The notes under the pieces are model-generated. The model saw only the letters and a program-made list of their open reading frames with translations, was not told the origin of the DNA and searched no databases. Positions 44,257 through 52,551 of a DNA stretch of 64,000 bases are shown here, piece after piece. The stretch covers positions 2,480,001 to 2,544,000 of the forward strand of contig OZ243922.1 in assembly GCA_965213905.1 (NCBI GenBank), given 5' to 3'. Both the position numbers and the translations under genes were made by a program. How positions within the stretch are numbered: the first letter of the stretch is position 1; every line of letters starts with the position of its first letter. This DNA is from SIRX01 sp965213905. GTDB lineage: Bacteria; Actinomycetota; Rubrobacteria; Rubrobacterales; Rubrobacteraceae.

Positions 44257-44285
44257 TTAAACCCGACAAAAAATGTCGGGTTTAA
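44257..44285. promoter_or_regulatory. Perfect 12-bp inverted repeat upstream of the cys operon (operator and/or cofE terminator)
   Basis: Arms TTAAACCCGACA and TGTCGGGTTTAA with a 5-nt A loop. The right arm ends two bases before the -35 of the cysH promoter. It begins 8 nt after the cofE stop, so a terminator role is also possible, although there is no proper T run after the stem. A related CCGAC/GTCGG repeat precedes the sulfurtransferase gene at 59.9 kb, which favours an operator. Confidence 0.6.
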
Positions 44286-44287
44286 CG

Positions 44288-44316
44288 TTGACGGGTAGGG
44301 GATCATTGCATAATAT
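44288..44316 (+). promoter_or_regulatory. Sigma-70-type promoter of the cys operon
   Basis: TTGACG and TAATAT with a 17-bp spacer. Initiation near 44323 would leave a leader of about 140 nt before the cysH GTG. No known riboswitch was recognised in that leader. Confidence 0.65.
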
Positions 44317-44464
44317 CCCGCACATGGAGTTAGAGCTTACACGCAGAATCGCCACGGGGCTGGGCCTATCTTCCCCTTCGATGTGTACCCGATGTAGCGT
44401 CCGCTACTATATCTAGGTTTTTCACTAAACTAGAAAGTTTTATAACGCTTATGGAGGATTTTTC

Positions 44465-45223
44465 GTGCAAGAAGCTCTGGGATCTTTGGGTCGTAAATCT
44501 GTGATTTTGAACAATGAGAAGCTCTCGCAGGCGAATTGGAATTTAGAGGGCGCCGACCCGCGGAAAACCATCGAATGGGCGGTGGAGACCTACGGTGACG
44601 GGCTCGCGCTTTCGGCATCTTTCGGCGGCGGCGAGGGTATGGCTTTGCTGGACATGATCTCCAAGATCACCGATAAGGTCACCGTGCTTACCATAGACAC
44701 AGGTTTCATCTTCAAGGAGACTGCCGAGTTTCGTGAAGAGGTAATTCGCCGGTACAAACTGCCGGTAGAGGTCTTGAGGCCCGAGCTTACCGTAGAAGAG
44801 CAGGTAGAGTGTTACGGGGAGCAGATGCGGACGTGCAGCCCGGATCTCTGCTGCCAGATCCGCAAGATCGAGCCGCTCAAAAAGGCGCTGCAAAACTACG
44901 ACGCCTGGATGACCGGCATCCGCCGCGTGCAGACGCCGCAGAGGGCCGGTACCCAGGTAGTAGCCTGGGAAGAAAGTTACGGGGCGGCCAAGATCGCGCC
45001 GCTCGCCCACTGGACTGAGGAGCAGGTTTGGGCGTACAACGAGGAACACGGTATCTCCGTAAACCCGCTATTGCATCAAGGTTACAAGAGCATCGGCTGC
45101 GAGCCCCAGACCCGCCCGGTGCATCACGACGAAGACGCCCGTGCCGGCCGCTGGTCGGGGCTGGATAAGACCGAATGCGGCATCCACTTCGTCGGCGGAG
45201 AAACCCGGCGTGAAGTTTCTTAG
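44465..45223 (+). CDS. cysH: Adenylyl-/phosphoadenylyl-sulfate reductase with an altered Fe-S ligand set
   Basis: 252 residues from GTG 44465 (TGGAGG upstream). It reduces APS or PAPS to sulfite. Core marks: LSASFGGGEGMALL (nucleotide loop), LTIDTGF, TGIRRVQTPQRA and the C-terminal KTECGIHF with active Cys 238. The [4Fe-4S] motif of APS reductases is CC-x80-CxxC; here Cys 129-Cys 130 and Cys 212 are present, but the last ligand is Gln 215 (GCEPQT). A cysC gene in the same operon makes PAPS available. First gene of the cys operon. Confidence 0.9.
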   Translation: MQEALGSLGRKSVILNNEKLSQANWNLEGADPRKTIEWAVETYGDGLALSASFGGGEGMALLDMISKITDKVTVLTIDTGFIFKETAEFREEVIRRYKLPVEVLRPELTVEEQVECYGEQMRTCSPDLCCQIRKIEPLKKALQNYDAWMTGIRRVQTPQRAGTQVVAWEESYGAAKIAPLAHWTEEQVWAYNEEHGISVNPLLHQGYKSIGCEPQTRPVHHDEDARAGRWSGLDKTECGIHFVGGETRREVS

Positions 45224-46865
45224 AGAAGGCCAGCGGCTCAACAACGTAGAGAAGATCAAGCAGGAGCGCCACCCGCTGGAGGTGCGACAGGCGATCATTG
45301 ATACTTACTCTAAGGAAGGCTTAGAGTCGCTGCAAGCCGTTCATGGCGAGATGGAACGTTTGAAGTGGGTCGGGGTGTACCCGCAGAAGCAAGGCGGGGA
45401 CGCATTTATGATGCGCTACAAAGTTCCCGGTGGCGTGCTCAAGGCTGGGCAGGCGCGGGTGCTGGGCGAGGTCGCGATGGAGTTTGCCCGCGGCCCGGTC
45501 TCGAATCCGGTCTTCGGGGATGCTTTTCTGGACATTACCACGCGCCAGACGGTGCAAATGCACTGGCTCCGCATAGAGGACATACCGGAGATCTGGCGCC
45601 GGCTGGAAGCGGCCGGGATGACGACCGTGCAGGCCTGCGGCGACTCGGCCCGAAACGTCCTGTGCTGCCCGGTCTCGGGCCTCGACCACGAAGAGGTCGT
45701 AGACGCCTATCCGGTTGCGCAAGCCATCAACGACTACTTCACCGGAAACCGGGAGTACGCGAACCTGCCGCGCAAGTTCAAGATGAGCGTCACGGGTTGT
45801 TTAGAGGACTGCGCCCAGGCGGAGATCAACGATATCGGCCTGCTACCCGCCCGCCTGGAGGACGGCACGATAGGTTTCAACGTGCGGGTCGGCGGCGGTC
45901 TCTCCGACGGGCCGCGGATGGCCTCGGATATAGACGTGTTCATCCGGCCGGAGGAGGCCGTGGAGCTTGCGCGGGGCATCGCCCAGGTTTTCGGGGAGCT
46001 TGGAAATCGGGAGAACCGCTGGACGGCCCGGATGCGGTATCTGGTGCAGGAGATCGGGCCGGAGCAGTTCCGCGAAGAACTGGACGAGCGCACGGGCTTC
46101 GAGCTCACGCCCGCCGGGGAAGACCTCACCAAGCACTACCGGGGCGACCACGTCGGCGTCCACCGTCAGAAAGAAGACGGCCTTTACTACGTCGGGCTCA
46201 ACGTGACCGTCGGCCGGATGGGTGGTGAGAGCTTTGTAGAGGCCGCCCGGCTCGCCGAAGAGTACGGAGACGGAGAGATCCGGCTGGCTACGGACCAAAA
46301 CCTCATCATCACCGGCGTCCCTGAAGAGAAGCTGGACGACCTACTCTCCGAACCGCTCCTGGAGAAGCACTCGCCAGAGCCCGGCTCTTTCGAGCGGGGC
46401 GTGGTGGCCTGCACCGGCAGCGAGTTCTGCCGCTTCGGCATCGTGGAGACCAAGATGCGCGCCGCAGAGTGGGCCAAAGAGATGGACGAGCGGGTAGGAG
46501 ACCTCGGCCAGAACGCCGTGAGGATGCACTTCTCCGGCTGCTCGGCGTCTTGTGCACAGCCCCAGATCGGGGACGTTGGCTTTCGGGGCGAAACGGCCAA
46601 AAAGGACCGCCAAATAGTCGAGGGCGTAGACATCGGTCTCGGCGGAAGCCTGGGTAAAGATGCCGCCTTCATAGACTGGGTCGAGGGCGCAAAACCCACC
46701 GACGAAGTCCCGGACGCCCTCGAAAACGTCTTCCAGCAGTTCAAAGAAGAGCGCCGAGAGGACGAGCGGTTCCACGAGTGGGCGCGGCGCAAGCGCAACA
46801 AAGAGTTGCGGGAGGCGTTGCGGAAACCGGAGGCCGCCGCCGGCAGGAACGGGGGTAACGCTTAA
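45210..46865 (+). CDS. sir: Siroheme sulfite (nitrite) reductase, hemoprotein
   Basis: 551 residues from GTG 45210, overlapping cysH by 14 bp. Two pseudo-symmetric ferredoxin-like halves. The siroheme/[4Fe-4S] cysteines are Cys 401 and 407 (ACTGSEFC) and Cys 444 and 448 (GCSASC); substrate-side basic residues lie in TTRQTVQMHW and GDSARNV. The context (cysH before, sat and cysC after) points to sulfite to sulfide, not nitrite. Its stop overlaps the ATG of an FrhB-type gene by one base (TAATG), making that protein the likely electron donor. Confidence 0.9.
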   Translation: MKFLREGQRLNNVEKIKQERHPLEVRQAIIDTYSKEGLESLQAVHGEMERLKWVGVYPQKQGGDAFMMRYKVPGGVLKAGQARVLGEVAMEFARGPVSNPVFGDAFLDITTRQTVQMHWLRIEDIPEIWRRLEAAGMTTVQACGDSARNVLCCPVSGLDHEEVVDAYPVAQAINDYFTGNREYANLPRKFKMSVTGCLEDCAQAEINDIGLLPARLEDGTIGFNVRVGGGLSDGPRMASDIDVFIRPEEAVELARGIAQVFGELGNRENRWTARMRYLVQEIGPEQFREELDERTGFELTPAGEDLTKHYRGDHVGVHRQKEDGLYYVGLNVTVGRMGGESFVEAARLAEEYGDGEIRLATDQNLIITGVPEEKLDDLLSEPLLEKHSPEPGSFERGVVACTGSEFCRFGIVETKMRAAEWAKEMDERVGDLGQNAVRMHFSGCSASCAQPQIGDVGFRGETAKKDRQIVEGVDIGLGGSLGKDAAFIDWVEGAKPTDEVPDALENVFQQFKEERREDERFHEWARRKRNKELREALRKPEAAAGRNGGNA

Positions 46866-48076
46866 TGGCCGGCTTCGACATCCGGGACATGATGAACGAC
46901 ATAGACGAGGCCCCCGGAAAGGTGTGGTTCTGGGACTTGGAGAAGGCCGTCATAGACGCCGACCGCTGCGTGCAGTGCGGCGTGTGCGTCGCGGCCTGCC
47001 CGACGGACTCTATCGGGCTCGGGGAGGACGACCTGCCGACGCTGGTCAAGATGTGCACCGGTTGCTCGCTGTGCTGGGACTTCTGCCCGCGCGGCGGGTT
47101 GCAGTACGAGTCAACGTGGAAGATCACCGGCAATGGGAATAGTACCGGCAACGGCCGCGCCATCGAGGGTGTCGGGCACGTCGAAGAGGGCTACACGGCC
47201 CGGATAGACCCTACTATCGAGGGCGTGCAGGATGGCGGCTTCGTGAGCGCCCTGCTCATAGAGTTGCTCGAAGCCGATGAGATAGACGGCGCGCTGCTCG
47301 CCCGGGAGAGTGAGACCGAGCGGTGGAAGGGCGAGGCTTTTCTGGCGACCACGCCGGAGGAGGTGCGGGAGTGTGCCGGGAGCTTCTACAACCAGACGCT
47401 CGCTTTGGGGCACGTGGACTTCAAGGACTACGATTTGCCGCCGAACCCCCGCATCGCGGTGGTGGGGACGCCGTGTGAGATAGAGGGCATAAAGGCCATG
47501 CAGGCCCGGCCGTGGACCTGGGGATCGTCGAAGGTGGAGGCGATCACGCTGACGATAGCGCTCCTTTGTACCAAGAGCTTCAACTACGAGAAGTTGATGC
47601 TGGAGGAGGTCCGGGACAAGCGCGGCGTAGACCTCGACAACGTAGGCCGGGTGGACATTACCCGCGGAAAGCTCATCGTCCAGGACCTGGGCTACGAGAC
47701 GATCTTCGAGGAGCCGATCCGGGACTTCCACGATGCGGCGCTCAAGGGTTGCGACGAGTGTGCGGACTTCATGGGGCACGCGGCGGACATAAGCGTGGGG
47801 AGCGTGGGGAGCGCCGACGGGTACTCTAGCGTCCTCGTCCGGAGTGAAGAAGGACTCCAGGCATTCGGACACATTCGCGAAAAACTAGAGCTCCGCGACC
47901 TTGACAAACCACAGGCATTAGATAAGCTGGACGGCTTGGACAAAAGGGTGGCCTTTAATAGCCTAAAGAGAGCCTTCGATCCGGACGCCCCGATGTTTAT
48001 AGACTTCGAGGAGCACCTGAACAACTACGACGGGACGGATCGGGCCCCGGCGGCACATGAAGCGGTGAGGTATTGA
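46865..48076 (+). CDS. Ferredoxin-FrhB protein, putative F420H2 (or related) electron-input subunit of sulfite reductase
   Basis: 403 residues. An N-terminal double [4Fe-4S] ferredoxin (Cys 35, 38, 41, 45 in CVQCGVCVAACP and Cys 64, 67, 70, 74 in CTGCSLCWDFCP) precedes the FrhB N- and C-terminal domains (AVVGTPCEIEGIKAMQ, LLCTKSFNYEKL, VDITRGKLIVQDL, CDECADFMGHAADISVG). The same order forms FpoF/FqoF and the N-terminal half of methanogen Fsr. FrhB proteins bind FAD and usually oxidise F420H2, though some relatives use ferredoxin. Coupling to sir and closeness to cofDCE support F420H2-driven sulfite reduction; this is inference. Confidence 0.85.
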   Translation: MAGFDIRDMMNDIDEAPGKVWFWDLEKAVIDADRCVQCGVCVAACPTDSIGLGEDDLPTLVKMCTGCSLCWDFCPRGGLQYESTWKITGNGNSTGNGRAIEGVGHVEEGYTARIDPTIEGVQDGGFVSALLIELLEADEIDGALLARESETERWKGEAFLATTPEEVRECAGSFYNQTLALGHVDFKDYDLPPNPRIAVVGTPCEIEGIKAMQARPWTWGSSKVEAITLTIALLCTKSFNYEKLMLEEVRDKRGVDLDNVGRVDITRGKLIVQDLGYETIFEEPIRDFHDAALKGCDECADFMGHAADISVGSVGSADGYSSVLVRSEEGLQAFGHIREKLELRDLDKPQALDKLDGLDKRVAFNSLKRAFDPDAPMFIDFEEHLNNYDGTDRAPAAHEAVRY

Positions 48077-48424
48077 TTGAGAGATCAGCACAAGAGGTTG
48101 TCCCTGCCGGATGAGCCTGCGACCGTCCGCACCGACACCCGCGCCCTTCTAGAGGAATCGCCCGAGGAGGGCTCCCGCAAGGTAAACGACGCCCGCTTCG
48201 TGGCCGACCCGCTCTGGGAGGAGTGGGGGAGAGAGTTGGAAAAAGCCGGAATGGAGCACGCCCGTTTTCTGGAAATCTCTCGCGGTTACTCGGGTGAGTT
48301 GCGGTTGTGGGTAGTCGGGGAGCGGCCGTGGGATCACTGCGTCGCCGGGCTCGCCGGGAGGGTGACGAGGCGTCTGCCAGAAAAAACGAACGACGAAAAA
48401 GCTTTAACGGAGGTTAGCCGGTGA
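48077..48424 (+). CDS. Small unknown protein inside the cys operon
   Basis: 115 residues from TTG 48077, starting right after the FrhB stop (GTGAGG six bases upstream) and ending inside the sat start (GTGA). Not recognised. The sequence is soluble and charged, with a central WEEWGRELEKAGMEHARFLE helix and a strand pair GELRLWVVGERPWDHCVAGL containing the only Cys. Tight coupling on both sides suggests a role in sulfate assimilation, for instance a chaperone or accessory subunit. Confidence 0.65.
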   Translation: MRDQHKRLSLPDEPATVRTDTRALLEESPEEGSRKVNDARFVADPLWEEWGRELEKAGMEHARFLEISRGYSGELRLWVVGERPWDHCVAGLAGRVTRRLPEKTNDEKALTEVSR

Positions 48425-49638
48425 CGATCAAAACAGAGTACGTCGGAATAGAGCCACACGGCGGTGAACTAGTAGACCGTCGCGCCCCGAAAGACGAGCG
48501 TGAAGAGCGCAAGCAGCAGGCCACGGGGCTAACGCAGGTCACGCTCGGACCGCGGGCGATCTCGGACCTGGAGATGATCTCCACCGGCGTCTTCTCGCCG
48601 CTTACCGGCTTTATGGGCGAGGAAGACTACAAGGGCGTCGTGGATAACATGCACCTCTCAAACGGCCTCGTGTGGAGCCTGCCCATCACGCTTTCCATAA
48701 GTGAGGAAGAGTCCAACTCCATAAACGAGGGCGACGAAGTTGCGCTCGTAGACGGTGACGGCCGCCTCGTGGCCACCATGACCGTAGAAGACAGCTACAC
48801 CTACGACAAGCAGCACGAGGCCCAGCAGGTCTACCGGACCACCGAAGAGGAACACCCCGGAGTCGCGGCACTGTACCGGCAGGAAGACGTGCTGATCGGC
48901 GGCCCCCTCACGCTGCTGGAAGATGAGCCGAACCACCGCCCATTCCCCGGCTACTACTACGAGCCGGCGGAGCTCAGGGCCGCGTTCGCTGAGAAGGGCT
49001 GGAAAAAGGTCGTCGGCTTCCAGACGCGCAACCCGGTCCACCGGGCACACGAGTACATCCAGAAGAGCGCCCTGGAGACCGTAGACGGCCTGTTGCTGAA
49101 CCCGCTCGTCGGCGAGACCAAGTCCGACGACATCTCGGCGGCGGTGCGGATGAAGTCCTACGAGACCATCCTCGACCGTTACTATCCGCAGGACCGGACG
49201 ACGCTGGCGGTCTTCCCGGCGGCCATGCGCTACGCGGGGCCGCGGGAGGCCGTGTTCCACGCCATCTGCCGCAAGAACTACGGCTGCACGCACTTCATCG
49301 TCGGCCGGGACCACGCGGGCGTCGGCAGCTACTACGGCACCTATGACGCGCAAGCCATCTTCGAGGAGTTCGAGCCGGACGAGCTTGGCATAACGCCGCT
49401 CATGTTCGAGCATTCCTTTTTCTGCCTCAACTGCGAGGGCATGGCGACCACCAAGACCTGCCCGCACGGCAAAGAGGGCCACGTCTTTCTCTCCGGGACC
49501 AAAGTTCGCGAGATGCTCGCCAACGGCGAGTACCCGCCGCCGGAGTTCTCCCGCCCCGAAGTCGTCAAGGTGCTCATAGACGGGCTCCGGGACGAAGAAA
49601 AAACCGTCAACCAGCCTCGGGTCTACGAGGAAAAGTAA
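48421..49638 (+). CDS. sat: Sulfate adenylyltransferase (ATP sulfurylase), single-chain
   Basis: 405 residues. It makes APS from sulfate and ATP. Marks: QTRNPVHRAHEYIQ (nucleotide site with HxxH-like HRAHE), GLLLNPLVGETKSDD, YPQDRTTLAVFPAAMRYAGPREAVFHA, and IVGRDHAGVGSYYGTY. This is the homo-oligomeric Sat type, not the CysDN pair. GTG overlaps the previous gene by 4 bp. APS is consumed by CysC (to PAPS) and/or CysH. Confidence 0.95.
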   Translation: MTIKTEYVGIEPHGGELVDRRAPKDEREERKQQATGLTQVTLGPRAISDLEMISTGVFSPLTGFMGEEDYKGVVDNMHLSNGLVWSLPITLSISEEESNSINEGDEVALVDGDGRLVATMTVEDSYTYDKQHEAQQVYRTTEEEHPGVAALYRQEDVLIGGPLTLLEDEPNHRPFPGYYYEPAELRAAFAEKGWKKVVGFQTRNPVHRAHEYIQKSALETVDGLLLNPLVGETKSDDISAAVRMKSYETILDRYYPQDRTTLAVFPAAMRYAGPREAVFHAICRKNYGCTHFIVGRDHAGVGSYYGTYDAQAIFEEFEPDELGITPLMFEHSFFCLNCEGMATTKTCPHGKEGHVFLSGTKVREMLANGEYPPPEFSRPEVVKVLIDGLRDEEKTVNQPRVYEEK

Positions 49639-49667
49639 AGAAAAGCAGACTAGCAAAGGAGATTGGT

Positions 49668-50258
49668 ATGCAGGATGGAAACAGGTACGGACGCGGCTTC
49701 ACGCTATGGTTCACTGGGCTTTCGGGCGCCGGCAAGACTACCATAGCGGAGATCGTCGAGCGTGACCTGCGCGAGCGTTTTGGTAAGATAGAAGTTTTGG
49801 ACGGCGACATCGTCCGGACCAACCTCTCGAAGGGATTAACCTTCTCGCGCGAGGATAGGAACATAAACGTGCTCCGCATAGGCTTCGTGGCCAACCTGCT
49901 CACCCGTAACGGGGCCGGTGTAATCGTCAGCGCCATCTCTCCGTACAAAGAGGCCCGCGACGAGGTCCGCCGGGACATCGGGGAGGACTTCATCGAGGTG
50001 TTCGTGGACGCCCCGCTGGAGGTCTGCGCCGACCGGGACGTAAAAGGCCTCTACAAAAAGGCGTTTGCCGGGGAGATCCCGGAGTTCACCGGCGTCTCCG
50101 ACCCTTACGAAGCGCCGGTTGCCCCGGAGCTTCACATAAGGACGGACGAAGAGGAGCCGCAAGACAGCGCCCGCCGGGTCGTCGGCAAGCTCGAAGAGCT
50201 CGGTTACCTGTGGCCGGTCGAAGAGTACAGTTCCGCTGAAGGACGCAACCGCGCGTGA
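49668..50258 (+). CDS. cysC: Adenylylsulfate (APS) kinase
   Basis: 196 residues; AAAGGAG seven bases before ATG. P-loop GLSGAGKTT near residue 17, DGDIVRTNLSKGLTFSREDRN, and VISAISPYKEARDEVR plus the lid CADRDVKGLYKKAFAGEIPEFTGV identify APS kinase. It produces PAPS, for sulfation or as substrate of a PAPS-type CysH. It is followed by the exporter gene in a 4-bp overlap. Confidence 0.95.
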   Translation: MQDGNRYGRGFTLWFTGLSGAGKTTIAEIVERDLRERFGKIEVLDGDIVRTNLSKGLTFSREDRNINVLRIGFVANLLTRNGAGVIVSAISPYKEARDEVRRDIGEDFIEVFVDAPLEVCADRDVKGLYKKAFAGEIPEFTGVSDPYEAPVAPELHIRTDEEEPQDSARRVVGKLEELGYLWPVEEYSSAEGRNRA

Positions 50259-51052
50259 GCATCGAGGCCGCCCTCTTCGGCCTGTTGGTCGGTTTTCTGG
50301 TCGGCCTTACGGGCGTCGGGGGCGGCTCCCTCATGACGCCGTTTCTGATGGTGGTGATGGGCGTCCCCGCGCCCACGGCCATCGGCACCGACATGGTGTA
50401 CGCCACGGTGACGAAGCTCACCGGCTCCTGGCAGCATTACCGGCAGCGGTCCGTAAACCTCGAGGTGGCGCTCTTTCTCGGGGTGGGCAGTATCCCGGCG
50501 AGCCTTCTAGGGGTAAGGACGCTGGAGTGGATCAAGAACTCCTTCGACGAAGAGCGAGTAAACGCCATCATGATCACGGTCATCGCGACAACGCTCGTGG
50601 TGGTCGGGGCCTCCCTGATCTTCCGTACGTTTATGCCCGAACGCTGGACCGAGCGCAAGCAGCACCGGTGGGACGGCAAAGGCCGCATGAGCCTGCAGCG
50701 GAGGGTTTTTACCATCGTCTTCGGGGCTATCGGGGGGTATCTGGTCGGCCTTACCTCCATCGGTTCCGGCAGCATCATGGCGGTAATACTGCTCCTGCTC
50801 TACCCGCTGAGCCCCGCGGTTATAGTCGGGACCGACATAGCCCACGCGACGGTATTGTCTTTGGTGACGGGCCTGGCCCACATGACCCAGGGCAACGTGG
50901 ACTTCGGGTTGGTGGGGACGCTGCTACTGGGGAGCATCCCGGGGGTTTTGATCGGGAGCCGGGTCGCGCCGTGGTTGCCGTCCCGGCCCCTGAGGATCGT
51001 GCTCTCGGTCATGCTCATCTTCGTCGGCACGACGCTCTTGATCACGCACTAG
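50255..51052 (+). CDS. TauE/SafE (TSUP) family membrane transporter, probable sulfite/sulfur anion exporter
   Basis: 265 residues from GTG overlapping cysC. Seven or eight helices; TSUP marks are LFGLLVGFLVGLTGVGGGSLMTP, GTDMVYATVTKLTGSWQHYR and, in the second half, GLTSIGSGSIMAVILLL with GTDIAHATVLSLVTGLAHM. As last gene of the cys operon it probably moves sulfite, sulfate or a sulfonate; excess sulfite release is a reasonable guess. Confidence 0.88.
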   Translation: MSIEAALFGLLVGFLVGLTGVGGGSLMTPFLMVVMGVPAPTAIGTDMVYATVTKLTGSWQHYRQRSVNLEVALFLGVGSIPASLLGVRTLEWIKNSFDEERVNAIMITVIATTLVVVGASLIFRTFMPERWTERKQHRWDGKGRMSLQRRVFTIVFGAIGGYLVGLTSIGSGSIMAVILLLLYPLSPAVIVGTDIAHATVLSLVTGLAHMTQGNVDFGLVGTLLLGSIPGVLIGSRVAPWLPSRPLRIVLSVMLIFVGTTLLITH

Positions 51053-51088
51053 TTTCAACAGTTTCATCCTCCGGGTAAAGGTCTTTTT

Positions 51089-51694
51089 ATGGACTTGCAA
51101 ACGCTCTCGACGATAGCCGCGCCGCTCTCCAACGTCATACTGGGTCTGGTTTTTGGGGTCGGGTACTACTTGATCATCCGCCTCTACAAAGAGACCGTCT
51201 CCGAGATGAAAGAGGGGCGTTTGTCTGGCGGCCGTCCCCAGGTCATAGTTCAGGCGGAGTACAGCCGCCTGCCGGAGGTGGAGTTGGCCGTCCGCAACGT
51301 AGCTGGGGGCGCGGCGAGAAGTATAAAGTTCGAGTTTTCCCACTCCGTCGAGAGCTCCGACGGTTACGTCGTCACGGATTTGCCGTACTTCCAGTACGGG
51401 CTGGACTTTCTGGAACCGGGCGGTGAGATCACCTGCTACTGGGATTCCCTGGAAGAGATCATCCCCAGCCTGCGACGACGAGGCCTCGACGAGGGCATCG
51501 TCGTAACCACGAGCTACCAGTCCCTCGGCGGCACGCCCTACACCAGCACCTGGCGGATCAACCCGCTGCTGTTCGAGGGCTACCGCGACACCCCACGTAA
51601 GGGCCTGGAAGACCTCGTAAAAGCCGTAGAGGAACTCCAGAAAGACGTCCGGCGGGCGTCGAACCGCGAAAACCGCGAGTCTCAAAACGCCTGA
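51089..51694 (+). CDS. Membrane-anchored protein of unknown function
   Basis: 201 residues from ATG 51089. One N-terminal helix (about 12-30, NVILGLVFGVGYYLII) leads to a soluble domain with a beta pattern (QVIVQAEYSRLPEVELAVRNV, SIKFEFSHSVESSDGYVV) resembling immunoglobulin-like domains that sit near membranes, then a charged C-terminal helix. No catalytic residues recognised. It follows the cys operon by 36 bp and may be read through from it. Confidence 0.6.
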   Translation: MDLQTLSTIAAPLSNVILGLVFGVGYYLIIRLYKETVSEMKEGRLSGGRPQVIVQAEYSRLPEVELAVRNVAGGAARSIKFEFSHSVESSDGYVVTDLPYFQYGLDFLEPGGEITCYWDSLEEIIPSLRRRGLDEGIVVTTSYQSLGGTPYTSTWRINPLLFEGYRDTPRKGLEDLVKAVEELQKDVRRASNRENRESQNA

Positions 51695-51786
51695 AAACCC
51701 GGCTGGCGATAGCTTGCTGGCGACTACCGGGGGGAGATGGTTTACTCTGCGCGGTCCTGTCGGAGATCTGAGAGAGGCAACAAAGA

Positions 51787-52491
51787 ATGACGGAGAGAAG
51801 GATAAGCGGTTCGGATTCGTCCGGCTACTCTCTCTGGTTCGTCGTTATCGTAGCCTTTTTCGTGACCGCCCTGATCACGGCGAACATCACGGCGGTCAAG
51901 CTCATCGGCGCCTTCGGCCTCGCGATAGACGCCGGGACCATTATCTTCCCGATCAGCTACATCTTCGGCGACGTGCTTACCGAGGTCTACGGCTACCGGC
52001 GGACGCGGCAGGTGATCTGGCTGGGTTTCTCCTGCAACCTGCTCGCCGTTGGCGCCATCTCGCTCGGAGGTGCCCTGCCCGCGGCCCCCTTCTGGGAAGG
52101 ACAGCAAGCCTACGAGACCATCCTCGGCTACGCCCCGCGCCTGCTATTCGCCTCGTTCTGCGCCTACCTCGTCGGCGAGTTCGCAAACTCCTACGTGCTG
52201 GCGAAGATGAAGGTCGCCACAAACGGCCGCTGGCTCTGGAGCCGGACCATCGGCTCGACCATCGTAGGACAGGGCCTCGACTCGACGGTCTTCGTCGTCC
52301 TGGCTTTTTCGGGCACGATCCCCACGGGGGCTTTGCTCGGCATCATCCTGGTCAACTGGGTCTTCAAGTCCGTCTACGAAGCCGCCGCGACGCCGCTAAC
52401 CTACCTGGTGGTCAACTTCCTCAAACGCCGGGAAAACCTCGACGTCTACGACCGGGATACCAGCTTCAACCCGTTTCTGGTAACGAAATGA
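51787..52491 (+). CDS. Queuosine-precursor transporter (YhhQ/VUT family)
   Basis: 234 residues, six helices. Family signature: ITANITAVKLIGAFGLAIDAGTIIFPISYIFGDVLTEVYGY, with GEFANSYVLAKMK, WSRTIGSTIVGQGLDSTVFV and VFKSVYEAAATPLTYLVV. YhhQ proteins import preQ0/preQ1 for queuosine or related tRNA bases. AGAGAGG lies before the ATG. No preQ1 riboswitch was recognised in the short leader. Confidence 0.88.
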   Translation: MTERRISGSDSSGYSLWFVVIVAFFVTALITANITAVKLIGAFGLAIDAGTIIFPISYIFGDVLTEVYGYRRTRQVIWLGFSCNLLAVGAISLGGALPAAPFWEGQQAYETILGYAPRLLFASFCAYLVGEFANSYVLAKMKVATNGRWLWSRTIGSTIVGQGLDSTVFVVLAFSGTIPTGALLGIILVNWVFKSVYEAAATPLTYLVVNFLKRRENLDVYDRDTSFNPFLVTK

Positions 52492-52551
52492 TCGGAGACT
52501 GCGATGCGATGATATCTCTACTCGGGGCATTTTCGGAGAGGAATATAGCCG

